A stretch of DNA of 58,219 nucleotides, taken from assembly GCA_021166835.1 (NCBI GenBank), contig JAJPEN010000060.1, positions 1 to 58,219 of the forward strand, read 5' to 3'. Origin of the DNA: Burkholderiaceae bacterium. Its GTDB lineage: Bacteria; Pseudomonadota; Gammaproteobacteria; Burkholderiales; Burkholderiaceae. Each line of letters opens with the position of its first letter. Position 1 is the stretch's first letter. Below are positions 1 through 7,217 of this stretch, in pieces. Under the pieces are notes generated by a model. The model saw only the letters and a program-made list of their open reading frames with translations, did not search any database and was not told the origin of the DNA. Made by a program: the position numbers and the translations under genes.

Positions 1-127
1 CGAAGACTTCGCCTGTTACCTTCCACGAGAAGTCAGGGGGCTCCGCACCGTCTTCGAGTTCCCATTTCTCACCAAGAAGCCTCGCCGCGGATTCAGCGAA
101 GGAACGCTCCTGCGCCTTGTTCGGCAT
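1..127 (-). CDS. Partial hypothetical protein, first gene of the next integron cassette
   Basis: An open frame starts at ATG 127 and runs off the left edge without a stop, giving 42 N-terminal residues (begins MPNKAQERSF, ends KVTGEVF). It begins only about 12 bases after the attC site at 139-235, which is the usual distance between a cassette boundary and its gene. The visible pattern (small helices, then W-E-L-E-D and P-D-F) resembles the start of cassette-encoded proteins with a nuclease-like or hypothetical fold, but 42 residues do not allow a family call. Composition is less GC-rich than the rest of the window. It is transcribed in the same direction as the toxin-antitoxin cassette, as expected in an integron array. 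Confidence 0.55.
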   Translation of the reverse strand, partial: MPNKAQERSFAESAARLLGEKWELEDGAEPPDFSWKVTGEVF

Positions 128-138
128 ATCGATCTGTT

Positions 139-235
139 GGCTAACGTCGAAGTTCAGCGGCGCTTGATGCGGCCGGGCGTCTGCGGCAGCGGACGACCGG
201 ACGGATCAAGCGTCCGTTGCAACGAAAAGTTAGGC
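139..235 (-). other. Integron attC recombination site
   Basis: Read on the minus strand the site starts GCCTAAC (235-229) and ends GTTAGCC (145-139), the inverse core sites of an attC. Inside lie the L-box pair: GTTGCAAC (223-216) with GTTCAGC-type sequence at 152-158, and an inverted repeat ACGCTTGAT / ATCAAGCG with one unpaired extra base, as in folded attC hairpins. The middle (about 171-205) is the variable terminal region. Total length is about 97 bases, within the normal attC range. The stop codon of the upstream antitoxin (237-239) touches the site, exactly as in gene cassettes. The structure was matched by eye, not by a covariance model. Confidence 0.8.
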
Positions 236-236
236 A

Positions 237-548
237 TCACTTCTGCGGCACGAGCTTGACTTGCAGCTCGCAGCCAACTGCCTCGGCATACCGCCTGAGT
301 GTGCCGAGCGACGGCGTATGTTTGCCGGCGGACTCCAAGCGAGAGATCGCGCTCTTGGTCGTGCCCATACGCTCGGCGACAGCATCTTGAGTGAGACCTG
401 CCTTTGTGCGCGCCTTGAGAAGCTGACTGACCACTTGGTATTCGAGCTCGAGCGCCTCATAAGCCTCAGCGAAGCCTTCACGAGCGCCCGCTTTCGCCAG
501 GAAAGCCTTGTGATCATGTTTGACAGGGGTGAACTTGAAGTTAGCCAT
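237..548 (-). CDS. higA: HigA-type antitoxin, XRE-family helix-turn-helix
   Basis: A 103-residue protein. A Cro/C1-type helix-turn-helix occupies about residues 45-95 (VVSQLLKARTKAGLTQDAVA, then ISRLESA), and the length matches HigA-like antitoxins. It should bind and neutralise the toxin encoded just upstream and repress the shared promoter. ATG 548 is chosen because it overlaps the toxin stop codon (ATGGCTAA, 8-base overlap), the standard coupling in these pairs; the frame stays open a few codons further upstream. Its stop sits at the edge of the attC site. The DNA is less GC-rich than the chromosome to its right, which agrees with arrival as a mobile cassette. Confidence 0.85.
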   Translation of the reverse strand: MANFKFTPVKHDHKAFLAKAGAREGFAEAYEALELEYQVVSQLLKARTKAGLTQDAVAERMGTTKSAISRLESAGKHTPSLGTLRRYAEAVGCELQVKLVPQK

Positions 549-867
549 CCAACAACTCCTTGACACGCTTGCGCGCGAGCTTCAAGTCCCGGTCCGGCGT
601 CTGTGGAGACTTCTTGATGAAGGCGTGCACAACGACTATCCGTTTGCCCACAAGGAAGCAGTACATCGCCCGGCCAATACCCGAGCGGCCGTGAGGACGC
701 AGCTCGAAGAGCCCGTCACTCATGCTGCGAGAGTGCGGCAGACGCAGATTTGGGCCGTGCTCGATCAAGAGTTCGACAAGGCGTGCGTAGTCGGCGACTA
801 CGTCGATCGGCCAAGACTCGATCTCGGACAGGACTCGAGGGTGAAAGTACTCGACTGTGTAGGCCAC
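541..867 (-). CDS. higB: HigB-type toxin, phage Gp49-like / RelE fold
   Basis: A 108-residue protein of the phage-derived Gp49-like (HigB) group. Family hallmarks are GLFELRPHG in the middle, the R-x-x-Y motif (RAMYCF), a G-K-x-I-V-V-x-H-A-F strand, and the C-terminal KKSPQTP segment. Such toxins are ribosome-dependent or free mRNA endonucleases. The start is GTG 867; no clear Shine-Dalgarno is visible because the space upstream is filled by the operator dyad at 874-895. The toxin precedes the antitoxin, the HigBA order. The pair lies between two integron core sites (145-139 and 915-909), so it forms one cassette of about 770 bases with its own promoter. Confidence 0.85.
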   Translation of the reverse strand: MAYTVEYFHPRVLSEIESWPIDVVADYARLVELLIEHGPNLRLPHSRSMSDGLFELRPHGRSGIGRAMYCFLVGKRIVVVHAFIKKSPQTPDRDLKLARKRVKELLDG

Positions 868-873
868 GAGGAA

Positions 874-905
874 ATGTTAGCACATTCGCTAACATGTGTA
901 CATGT
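874..905 (-). promoter_or_regulatory. Self-promoter and operator of the toxin-antitoxin cassette
   Basis: A perfect inverted repeat, ATGTTAGC (874-881) and GCTAACAT (888-895) with a 6-base spacer, sits just upstream of the toxin start. A second dyad, ACATGT-GT-ACATGT, spans 892-905. On the minus strand a promoter can be drawn as TGTACA (902-897), 17 bases, TAACAT (879-874) with an extended TG. The operator overlaps the -10 and spacer, as expected for autorepression by the toxin-antitoxin complex. The promoter boxes are inferred; the dyads are plain in the sequence. Confidence 0.6.
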
Positions 906-908
906 ACT

Positions 909-917
909 GCCTAACGT
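909..917 (-). other. Integron core site at the upstream cassette boundary
   Basis: On the minus strand this reads ACGTTAGGC, the GTTRRRY core at which cassettes join. It marks the upstream end of the toxin-antitoxin cassette. To its right (918 to about 1100) I cannot find the partner core or the hairpin arms of a complete attC, nor an attI next to an integrase gene. It may be a degenerate or secondary site. Confidence 0.5.
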
Positions 918-1243
918 GATTTGGTTCGGCATGAACCCCCAAAGATAAACCCGTTCCGCCCGACGTAATCCATCCACGTTTGGGACCGTGACTACCTCTT
1001 CCCGCTAGTTTTTTCACTGTCAGCGCGCCTTTCCCGCAAGCGAAGCCGCATGGAACGTCGGATCGAGCCGTCCGGCGGCGCTAATGCCCATCGCTCGGAT
1101 GGGCCCACCATCCTCGGCGCATCGAACGCGGCGTGCCCACCGGGTGCTCCCCAGTTGTGTCGCCCTCAGCCCGCGTCTTCGCGCGCTCCGGCCCCCGTTC
1201 GCAAGGCATGCCCACCCCCGCCGGCGCGGTATTCTCGGCGCCC
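918..1243. other. Intergenic region with one hairpin, no gene seen
   Basis: About 326 bases between the cassette boundary and the response regulator. It contains a perfect 7-base hairpin, GCCCATC-GCTCG-GATGGGC, at 1086-1104, without a following T-run. The first ~80 bases keep the lower GC of the cassette; the rest matches the chromosome. The promoter of the downstream two-component operon should lie here, but I cannot point to convincing boxes. Confidence 0.4.
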
Positions 1244-1921
1244 ATGAGGGTGTTGCTCGTCGAGGACGACCGCATGATCGGGCAGGCCGTGCAGACCGCG
1301 CTGCGGCAGGACGGCTATGCGATCGACTGGGTGCGCGACGCCGAGGCCGCCGACACCGCGCTCGCCACTTCCGAGTTCGATCTGGTTCTCCTCGACCTGG
1401 GCCTGCCCGGGCGCGACGGCATCTCGCTGCTGCGCACCATGCGCTCGCGCGCCGACAAGACGCCGGTGCTGATCGTCACCGCACGCGACGAGGTGCAGGA
1501 CCGCATCGGCGGGCTGGATGCCGGCGCCGACGACTACCTCGTCAAGCCCTTCGATCTCGAAGAGCTGGCCGCGCGCATGCGGGCGCTGCTGCGGCGCAGC
1601 GCCGGGCGCGCCGCCTCGGTGTTCGAGCACGGCGGCGTGCGCATCGATCCTTCCACGCGCGAGGTCACGCGCGACGGCGAACCGGTGGCGCTGTCCTCGC
1701 GCGAATACGCGGTGCTCGAAGCGCTGATGATGCGCCCCGGGGCGATCCTGTCGCGCGCGCAACTCGAGGACCGCCTCTACGGCTGGGGCGAATCGGTCGA
1801 GAGCAACGCGGTGGAGGTCTACATCCACGGGCTGCGGCGCAAGCTCGGGCACGACTTCATCCAGAACGTGCGCGGCGTCGGCTACTTCGTTCCGCGGCCG
1901 GAGACGCAGGAAGGCGCATGA
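1244..1921 (+). CDS. OmpR/TctD-family response regulator
   Basis: A 225-residue two-domain regulator. The receiver domain (about 1-115) has the acidic pair E-D-D at 7-9, the phospho-acceptor Asp51 in LVLLDLGLPG, and the conserved Lys in YLVKPF. The C-terminal winged helix (about 130-220) has the usual VEVYIHGLRRKLG recognition region and ends in RGVGYFV. ATG 1244 is chosen because MRVLLVEDD is the canonical start; the frame is open upstream to 1133. The stop overlaps the ATG of the kinase (ATGA), so the two are translationally coupled. A Do-type protease follows in the same direction, which suggests a role in the envelope stress response. Closest named groups are TctD and QseB; the exact signal is unknown. 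Confidence 0.9.
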   Translation: MRVLLVEDDRMIGQAVQTALRQDGYAIDWVRDAEAADTALATSEFDLVLLDLGLPGRDGISLLRTMRSRADKTPVLIVTARDEVQDRIGGLDAGADDYLVKPFDLEELAARMRALLRRSAGRAASVFEHGGVRIDPSTREVTRDGEPVALSSREYAVLEALMMRPGAILSRAQLEDRLYGWGESVESNAVEVYIHGLRRKLGHDFIQNVRGVGYFVPRPETQEGA

Positions 1922-3258
1922 CCGGTTCGTCGATCCGGACGCGACTGCTGCTGTCGCTGCTGCCGTTGTTCATCCTCGCCGAAGCGGTCATCGGGACGGT
2001 CACCTACCGCTATGTGCTGCGCGACAGCCACGAGCTGTTCGATTACCACCTGCGGCAGATGGCGCTGTCGCTGCGCGACCAGGGCGCGGTGCTGCCGCCG
2101 CCCGGTCCGCCGGAAGACCGCGAGCAGTTCGACTTCGTCGTGCAGATCTGGAGCGCCGACGGCTCGAAGATCTACCTGTCGCATACGCGCTCGCGCGCAC
2201 GGCTGCCCGAGCGCGCCACGCTGGGCTTCTCCGACGTCGTCACCGGCGGCGAGCGCTGGCGCGTCTACAGCACGCTCGCACGCGGACGTGTGATCCAGGT
2301 CGGGCAGCCCTTCGAGGTGCGCGAGAGGATTGCGGCGGCCGCGGCGCTGCGCAGCCTCACGCCGCTTCTGTTCTTCGCGCCGCTCGTGGCGCTGGCGATC
2401 TGGTGGCTGGTCGGCAAGTCGCTCGTGCCGGTCGAGCAGATCGCCACCGAGCTGCGGCGGCGCGACGCGAACCGCCTCGACCCGGTGCCCGAAGCGGACA
2501 TCCCGATCGAGGTCGAGCCGATGGTGAGCTCGCTGAACGGCCTGCTCGGGCGCCTGCGCGCTTCCTTCGCCGCGCAGCGCGCCTTCGTCGCCGACGCCGC
2601 GCACGAGCTGCGCACGCCGATCGCCGCGCTGAAGCTGCAGGCCGGCCTGATGGCGCGCGCGCGCGACGATCGCGCGCGCGCCGAAGCGCTGTGCGAGCTG
2701 AATGCCGGCATCGACCGCTCGGCGCACCTGGTCGACCAGCTGCTCACGCTCGCGCGCAGCGAGCCGCAGGCGCGCGCGGCGCCCGAGGAGCGCATCGACC
2801 TCGCGCGCGTGGCGCGGGCCGTGGTCGCCGAGATGACGCCGCTGGCCGTCGCGCGCGGCTCGAAGATCGAGTTCGATGCTCCGGATGCGCTCGCGCTGCA
2901 CGGCGACGCGAACGCGCTGCACAGCCTGCTGCGCAACCTGGTGGACAACGCGCTGCGGCACACGCCGGCGGGCAGCCGCGTCGCGGTACGCATCGATATC
3001 GAGGACGGCCATGCCTGCGTGAGCGTGGACGACGACGGACCGGGCATCGCCGTCGAGGAACGCGAGCGCGTCTTCGACCGCTTCTACGGCCGGACCGCCG
3101 GCGGCGACGGCGGCAGCGGGCTGGGCCTCGCGATTGCGAAGGCGGTGATCGACCGGCACGCAGGACGCATCGAGCTCGATCGTTCGCCGCTCGGAGGTCT
3201 CCGCGTGCTCGTACTGCTGCCCCGCATACACGAGAACGCGGCCTTAAGCACTTCCTAA
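1918..3258 (+). CDS. Sensor histidine kinase, TctE/QseC-like
   Basis: A 446-residue membrane kinase partner of the preceding regulator. The N-terminus has one membrane helix (about 8-30), a periplasmic domain of ~110 residues resembling the two-component sensor kinase N-terminal domain of TctE, a second membrane helix near 145-165 (LTPLLFFAPLVALAIWWLVG), a HAMP-like linker, the phospho-acceptor His229 in AAHELRTPIAAL, and the HATPase domain with N box (NLVDNALRHT), G1 (DDDGPGI) and G2 (GSGLGLAIAK). All catalytic motifs are intact. The gene overlaps the regulator by four bases and is followed after 62 bases by the protease gene, so one transcript is likely. Confidence 0.9.
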   Translation: MTGSSIRTRLLLSLLPLFILAEAVIGTVTYRYVLRDSHELFDYHLRQMALSLRDQGAVLPPPGPPEDREQFDFVVQIWSADGSKIYLSHTRSRARLPERATLGFSDVVTGGERWRVYSTLARGRVIQVGQPFEVRERIAAAAALRSLTPLLFFAPLVALAIWWLVGKSLVPVEQIATELRRRDANRLDPVPEADIPIEVEPMVSSLNGLLGRLRASFAAQRAFVADAAHELRTPIAALKLQAGLMARARDDRARAEALCELNAGIDRSAHLVDQLLTLARSEPQARAAPEERIDLARVARAVVAEMTPLAVARGSKIEFDAPDALALHGDANALHSLLRNLVDNALRHTPAGSRVAVRIDIEDGHACVSVDDDGPGIAVEERERVFDRFYGRTAGGDGGSGLGLAIAKAVIDRHAGRIELDRSPLGGLRVLVLLPRIHENAALSTS

Positions 3259-3320
3259 GGCGCCCATCGCAGCATCTCGTTGTCGGGGCCGCAAGGCCTG
3301 CAACCGAACGAGAGGCAACG

Positions 3321-4919
3321 ATGAAGCCAAAACTCCTGGTCGCCGCGCTGGCGGCCGCGGGAATGATCAGCAGCGGAACGGCCTACGGGCTGTCGCTGAA
3401 CCCCACCCACTGGTTCCATAGCGACCATGCCGCGCAAAGCGACAGCTCGCAGAAGCTCGCGCAGGCGGACCAGGCGAAAGCCGACGCGCAGTCCGGCAAT
3501 GCGGGCGCGCAGCCGACCCGGACAGCGTCCGCCGCGTCGAGCGCCGACGCCGCGCAACCGGCCGGGCGGATCGAGCCTCCCTCGACCACCGGCTCGGTCG
3601 TCATCGCGCCCACGACGGCGCCGAACTGGACCGAGATCGTGCAGAAGTTCGGGCCGGCGGTGGTGGGTGTCGAGGTCGAAGGCACGCGCGAGATCGGCAG
3701 CGAGGACGCGCCCGACATCCAGAGCGATCCGTTCTTCCGCTTCTATCGCGGCCTGCCGATTCCGCAGATGCCGCACGGCAAGGTGCCGGTGCGCGGACAG
3801 GGCTCGGGCTTCATCGTGGGGTCGGACGGAATCATCCTCACCAACGCGCACGTCGTGCGCGACGCCGACAGCGTGCGGGTCAAGCTTGCCGACCGGCGCG
3901 AGTATTCGGCCAAGGTGCTCGGCGTGGATCCGGCCACCGACGTCGCCGTGCTGAAGATCGACGCGAAGAACCTGCCTGTCGTGCAGCTGGGCGAATCCGA
4001 GCGCCTGCACGTCGGCGACTACGTACTCGCGATCGGCTCGCCTTTCGGCTTCGAGGAGAGCGCGACCTCCGGCATCGTCAGCGCGAAGGGCCGCTCGCTT
4101 CCCGGAGACTCCTACGTTCCGTTCATCCAGACCGACGTCGCGGTGAACCCGGGCAACTCGGGGGGGCCGCTGTTCGACGCGGGCGGGCGCGTGGTCGGCA
4201 TCAACTCGCAGATCTACTCGCGCACCGGCGGCTACGAGGGCCTGTCGTTCGCGATCCCGATCGACGTCGCGCTGCGCGTGAAGGACCAGATCCTCGAGAC
4301 GGGCGAAGTGCATCACGCGCAACTCGGCGTCACGATCCAGGAACTGAACCAGTCGCTGGCCGATTCGTTCAAGCTGAAGAGCCCGAACGGCGCGCTGATC
4401 TCGAGCATCGCGCCGGACAGCGCCGCGCAGAAGGCAGGGCTGAAGCCGGGCGACGTGATCCTGTCGTTCAACGGCAAGCCGGTCGAGCAGTCGGGCGACC
4501 TCGCGGCGATGGTCGGCATGTCGAAGCCCGGCGAGAAGGTGTCGCTCGAAGTGATGCGCGACGGCAGGAAGCAGGAGGTCGACGCCATGCTTGGCGAGGC
4601 GAAGCCCGAGCAGGTCGCATCCGCCGAGTCGCAGACGCCGAGCGCCAACTCGGGTCGCCTCGGACTCGCCGTGCGCCCGCTCGATCGTGACGAGCGCAAG
4701 AGCGCGCACATCGACAACGGTGGCCTGCTCGTCGAAGATGCCACCGGCGCAGCGCGCCGCGCGGGCATCCGCCCCGGCGACGTGATCCTGTCGGTGAACG
4801 GCCAGGCGGTGGACAGCGTCGAATCGCTGCGCGAGAAGGTGAGCGGCGACAACGACAATCTCGCGCTGCTGGTGCAGCGGGGGAATATGCGGATATTCGT
4901 GCCTCTGAACCTCGGCTGA
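3321..4919 (+). CDS. Periplasmic Do-family serine protease with two PDZ domains (DegP/MucD type)
   Basis: A 532-residue secreted protease. The N-terminus has a Sec-type signal peptide (hydrophobic LLVAALAAAGMISSGTAYG), then a low-complexity Ala/Gln/Ser/Thr stretch to about residue 100. The trypsin-like domain carries the full triad: His177 in TNAHVV, Asp207 in DPATDVAVL, Ser280 in GNSGGPLF. Two PDZ domains follow (about 320-420 and 440-530), each with a GDVILSxNG core. It should degrade or refold misfolded envelope proteins in the periplasm. ATG 3321 has a GAGAGG-type ribosome site upstream. It is probably controlled by the adjacent two-component system. The stop lies in a short tandem duplication (4905-4926). 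Confidence 0.9.
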   Translation: MKPKLLVAALAAAGMISSGTAYGLSLNPTHWFHSDHAAQSDSSQKLAQADQAKADAQSGNAGAQPTRTASAASSADAAQPAGRIEPPSTTGSVVIAPTTAPNWTEIVQKFGPAVVGVEVEGTREIGSEDAPDIQSDPFFRFYRGLPIPQMPHGKVPVRGQGSGFIVGSDGIILTNAHVVRDADSVRVKLADRREYSAKVLGVDPATDVAVLKIDAKNLPVVQLGESERLHVGDYVLAIGSPFGFEESATSGIVSAKGRSLPGDSYVPFIQTDVAVNPGNSGGPLFDAGGRVVGINSQIYSRTGGYEGLSFAIPIDVALRVKDQILETGEVHHAQLGVTIQELNQSLADSFKLKSPNGALISSIAPDSAAQKAGLKPGDVILSFNGKPVEQSGDLAAMVGMSKPGEKVSLEVMRDGRKQEVDAMLGEAKPEQVASAESQTPSANSGRLGLAVRPLDRDERKSAHIDNGGLLVEDATGAARRAGIRPGDVILSVNGQAVDSVESLREKVSGDNDNLALLVQRGNMRIFVPLNLG

Positions 4920-4926
4920 ACCTGGG
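4905..4926 (+). repeat. 11-base tandem duplication across the protease stop codon
   Basis: Units CTGAACCTCGG (4905-4915) and CTGAACCTGGG (4916-4926) differ at one base; the second holds the TGA stop at 4917-4919. A GC hairpin (CTGGGC-TGGC-GCCCAG) follows immediately. One of several short duplications in this window. Confidence 0.75.
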
Positions 4927-4940
4927 CTGGCGCCCAGGCT

Positions 4941-5031
4941 GTGAAGGGTGAAGGGTAAAGGGTGAAGGGGAACAGCTCCGGCTGCATAGGTCGAGGCTTT
5001 TCCCCTTTACCCTTTACCCTTCACCCTTCAC
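4941..5031. terminator. 30-base inverted repeat of GGGTGAA-like heptamers between convergent genes
   Basis: The left arm (4941-4970) is built from repeated GTGAAGG/GTAAAGG heptamers and the right arm (5002-5031) is its reverse complement with one G-U-compatible mismatch; the loop is 31 bases. It lies between the converging protease and PdsS-type kinase genes and could act as a bidirectional terminator or transcript-end structure. The right arm forms the 3' end of the kinase gene: its stop TGA (5023-5021) and last two codons lie inside the repeat. A smaller hairpin sits at about 4921-4939. Confidence 0.65.
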
Positions 5032-7123
5032 TGCTCTTGAGCGTGAACCCCGCCTCCACTCCCCCGGCCACGTCGCGCACGAAGGCGTGGCCGCCGTGGA
5101 ACTCGCCGACCAGACGCACGAGGTACAGGCCCAGGCCCAGGTGCGTGGCAGCGGATGCGCGGTGCTCGCGCACCGAGACCATCGAGTCGAACAGGCTTTC
5201 GCGCATGGCCGCCGGCAGCGCGGGGCCGCGGTTGCGCACGGCGATCGAGAACATCGGCACGCCGGCCTCGGTGATCGCGCGCAGCGACAGCACGATCGCG
5301 CTGCCGGGCTCGGCGAAGTCGACGGCGTTCGACACGAGCTTGTCGAGCGCCTGCGCGATCGCCTCGGGAACGACCGGGCACGGCGCGCTTTCGATCGGGC
5401 AGTCCAGCTCGAAGGCGCGCGGCGCGAAGGCGTCGCGATAGCCCTCCACGCACGCGCGCAGCAGCGCGACGAGGTCCACGGTCTCCAGCTCGCTGTCGGC
5501 AAGCATCGACTCGAGGCTCGACGCCTCGCCCATGCTGGCGACGATCCGCTCCAGGCGCTGCGTGCCGTCCCGTGCGCGCGCGAGCCACGAATCGCGCTGC
5601 GCCGAGTCCGCGCGTGCCGCATCGGATTCGGCGGCGAGGTTCTCCAGCGAAGAACGAACGACCATGATCGGCGTGCGCAACTCGTGCACGAGCCTGCTGC
5701 GCAGATTGCCGACGTACTGCTGGTGCTGGCGCAGCCGCTCGAGCACGCTCGCGTAGCTCTGCGCGAGCGCGCCGATCTCGTCGGCGACCAGCGGCTCGCG
5801 CACGCTGTCGACGACGCGACCGTGCGAATCGATTGTCCGCTCCGCCTGCCCGCGCAGGCGGACGATGCGCGCCACCGTCACCGAACCCACGGCGAGCAGC
5901 GCGAGCGCGCTCGCCGCCATCGCCGCCGCGGTGAGCAGCGTGAGCCGCTCGATCGCGCGCGCGTGCGTGCCCAGCCGCGAACCGGTGTGCTCCTCGACGA
6001 CGAGCGCGCCGACGACGCGATCGCCGGACCACACCGGCTGCGCGCTCGTCAGCAGCCATGCCGGCAATCCGCTTTCGGAGTCGGTGCGCTCGGCCTGCTG
6101 CGCGGCAAAGCCGGCGAGCGCGCGGCTGAGCGGAGACTGCCCGGTCGGGTCCGGGGACGAGGCGTCGGGCGCGAAGGCTTCGAAGCGCGCGGGGCGCAGC
6201 TGCACCGTCGCGGCGAGCAGGCGCCGCGCGAGACGACCCTGCCAGTCGTCAGGCGGCGGCGGTCCGCCGGCAATCGCTCCGGACTGCACCAGCAACGCGC
6301 CGCTGGAATCGAACACCGAAACGCGGCCGCTTGCGCGCGCGAGCCCTCGCACCGCGTCGGCCCACAGCGCCGAACGCGGGTCGCGCGCCTGCTCGCTGAG
6401 CGGCTGCACCGGCGTCAGCAGCCCGGAGTCCGCGCGGCCCTCGATGCGCCGCGAGCCGAGGTAATCGACGTCGACCACGTGCACGCGCAGGAAGCGCGGC
6501 TCCGCGTCGAACTCGATCTCGGCGATCCATCCGCCGGGCCGTTCGCTGGGCGTGACTTCGCGCACCAGCATCGCATCGGGCGCGTTACCCGACTCGACGA
6601 TCAGGCGGTCGCCGGCCAGCTCGACGCCGTCGGCGTGCTGCGGCAGCACGAGCCGCTCGTCGTCGGCGTCGATCAGCAGGAAGAAGCGGCCCGGACGCTC
6701 CTGCGAGCGCGCCGCGGCCAGTCGCACGTGCATCGACTCGACGCCGGCGCCCGCCGCGCCCGATTGCGCGGATCGCAGTGGAAGCGCGCGTCCGGGCGTC
6801 TCGATCCATTCGCGCGCGTCCTGGTCGACGACGACGTCGGCGAGCAGCTCGACCGGCAGCAGTTCGGCGCCTGCACGGCGGCGCAGCGTTGCCTGCTCGA
6901 CGTCGAACAGCGCCTGGTGATCGTGCAGCGACGCGGCGAGGTTGCGCGCCGCCTGTCCCTGGTTCTCGAGCCGCTCGTTGCGCGCGAACTCGGCCATCAC
7001 CTCGACGAAGCGCAATCCGATCGGCGGCAATGCGAGCAGCGGAACCATCGCCAGCGCGAGGCTGAAGCGCAGGCCGAGCGGGAGGCGCCAGCGGCGCGGG
7101 GCGGTCATGGTGGTTCGCGCCAT
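5021..7123 (-). CDS. pdsS: PdsS-type sensor histidine kinase (dedicated sortase system family)
   Basis: A kinase of up to 700 residues with an N-terminal membrane helix (about 18-40), a very large sensor region (about 45-385), a second membrane helix (about 395-425), a HAMP-like segment, His480 in LVHELRTPI, an N-box (KLVSNAVDFA) and a C-terminal ATPase region. The first glycine box is weak (NRGPAL rather than DxGxG) while G2 (HLGLGLYL) is intact. Size, layout and the partner regulator match the PdsS family that normally accompanies proteobacterial sortases. The start is ambiguous: ATG 7123 lies within a 22-base tandem repeat, and ATG 7108 (MTAPRRW) is an equally good start. The last codons come from the inverted repeat downstream. 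Confidence 0.75.
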   Translation of the reverse strand: MARTTMTAPRRWRLPLGLRFSLALAMVPLLALPPIGLRFVEVMAEFARNERLENQGQAARNLAASLHDHQALFDVEQATLRRRAGAELLPVELLADVVVDQDAREWIETPGRALPLRSAQSGAAGAGVESMHVRLAAARSQERPGRFFLLIDADDERLVLPQHADGVELAGDRLIVESGNAPDAMLVREVTPSERPGGWIAEIEFDAEPRFLRVHVVDVDYLGSRRIEGRADSGLLTPVQPLSEQARDPRSALWADAVRGLARASGRVSVFDSSGALLVQSGAIAGGPPPPDDWQGRLARRLLAATVQLRPARFEAFAPDASSPDPTGQSPLSRALAGFAAQQAERTDSESGLPAWLLTSAQPVWSGDRVVGALVVEEHTGSRLGTHARAIERLTLLTAAAMAASALALLAVGSVTVARIVRLRGQAERTIDSHGRVVDSVREPLVADEIGALAQSYASVLERLRQHQQYVGNLRSRLVHELRTPIMVVRSSLENLAAESDAARADSAQRDSWLARARDGTQRLERIVASMGEASSLESMLADSELETVDLVALLRACVEGYRDAFAPRAFELDCPIESAPCPVVPEAIAQALDKLVSNAVDFAEPGSAIVLSLRAITEAGVPMFSIAVRNRGPALPAAMRESLFDSMVSVREHRASAATHLGLGLYLVRLVGEFHGGHAFVRDVAGGVEAGFTLKSSEG

Positions 7124-7215
7124 GCGTTCAGGATGGTTTGCGCCGCGCGCTCAGGATGGTTTGCGCCGCGCACTCATGTGGCTCGCGCCGCTTGCTCATG
7201 TGGCTCGCGCCGCGC
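7104..7215 (-). repeat. Five-unit 22/23-base tandem repeat at the pdsR-pdsS junction
   Basis: Units at 7104-7125, 7126-7148, 7149-7171, 7172-7193 and 7194-7215, with the start of a sixth reaching the pdsR stop. Core on the plus strand: CTCATGTGGCTCGCGCCGC or TCAGGATGGTTTGCGCCGC. On the coding (minus) strand each unit carries an ATGA or CTGA, copying the start region of the kinase. The array fills the whole 94-base gap between the two genes. Confidence 0.85.
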
Positions 7216-7217
7216 GC

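Noticed and set aside
909..1010. A second complete attC site upstream of the toxin gene
   Set aside because: Only one core (GTTAGGC on the minus strand) was found; the complementary core and hairpin arms could not be matched in the next ~150 bases.
1081..1110. Rho-independent terminator at the 1086-1104 hairpin
   Set aside because: The stem is perfect but short and lacks a T-run on either strand, and it lies upstream of a gene with no gene ending nearby in the plus direction.
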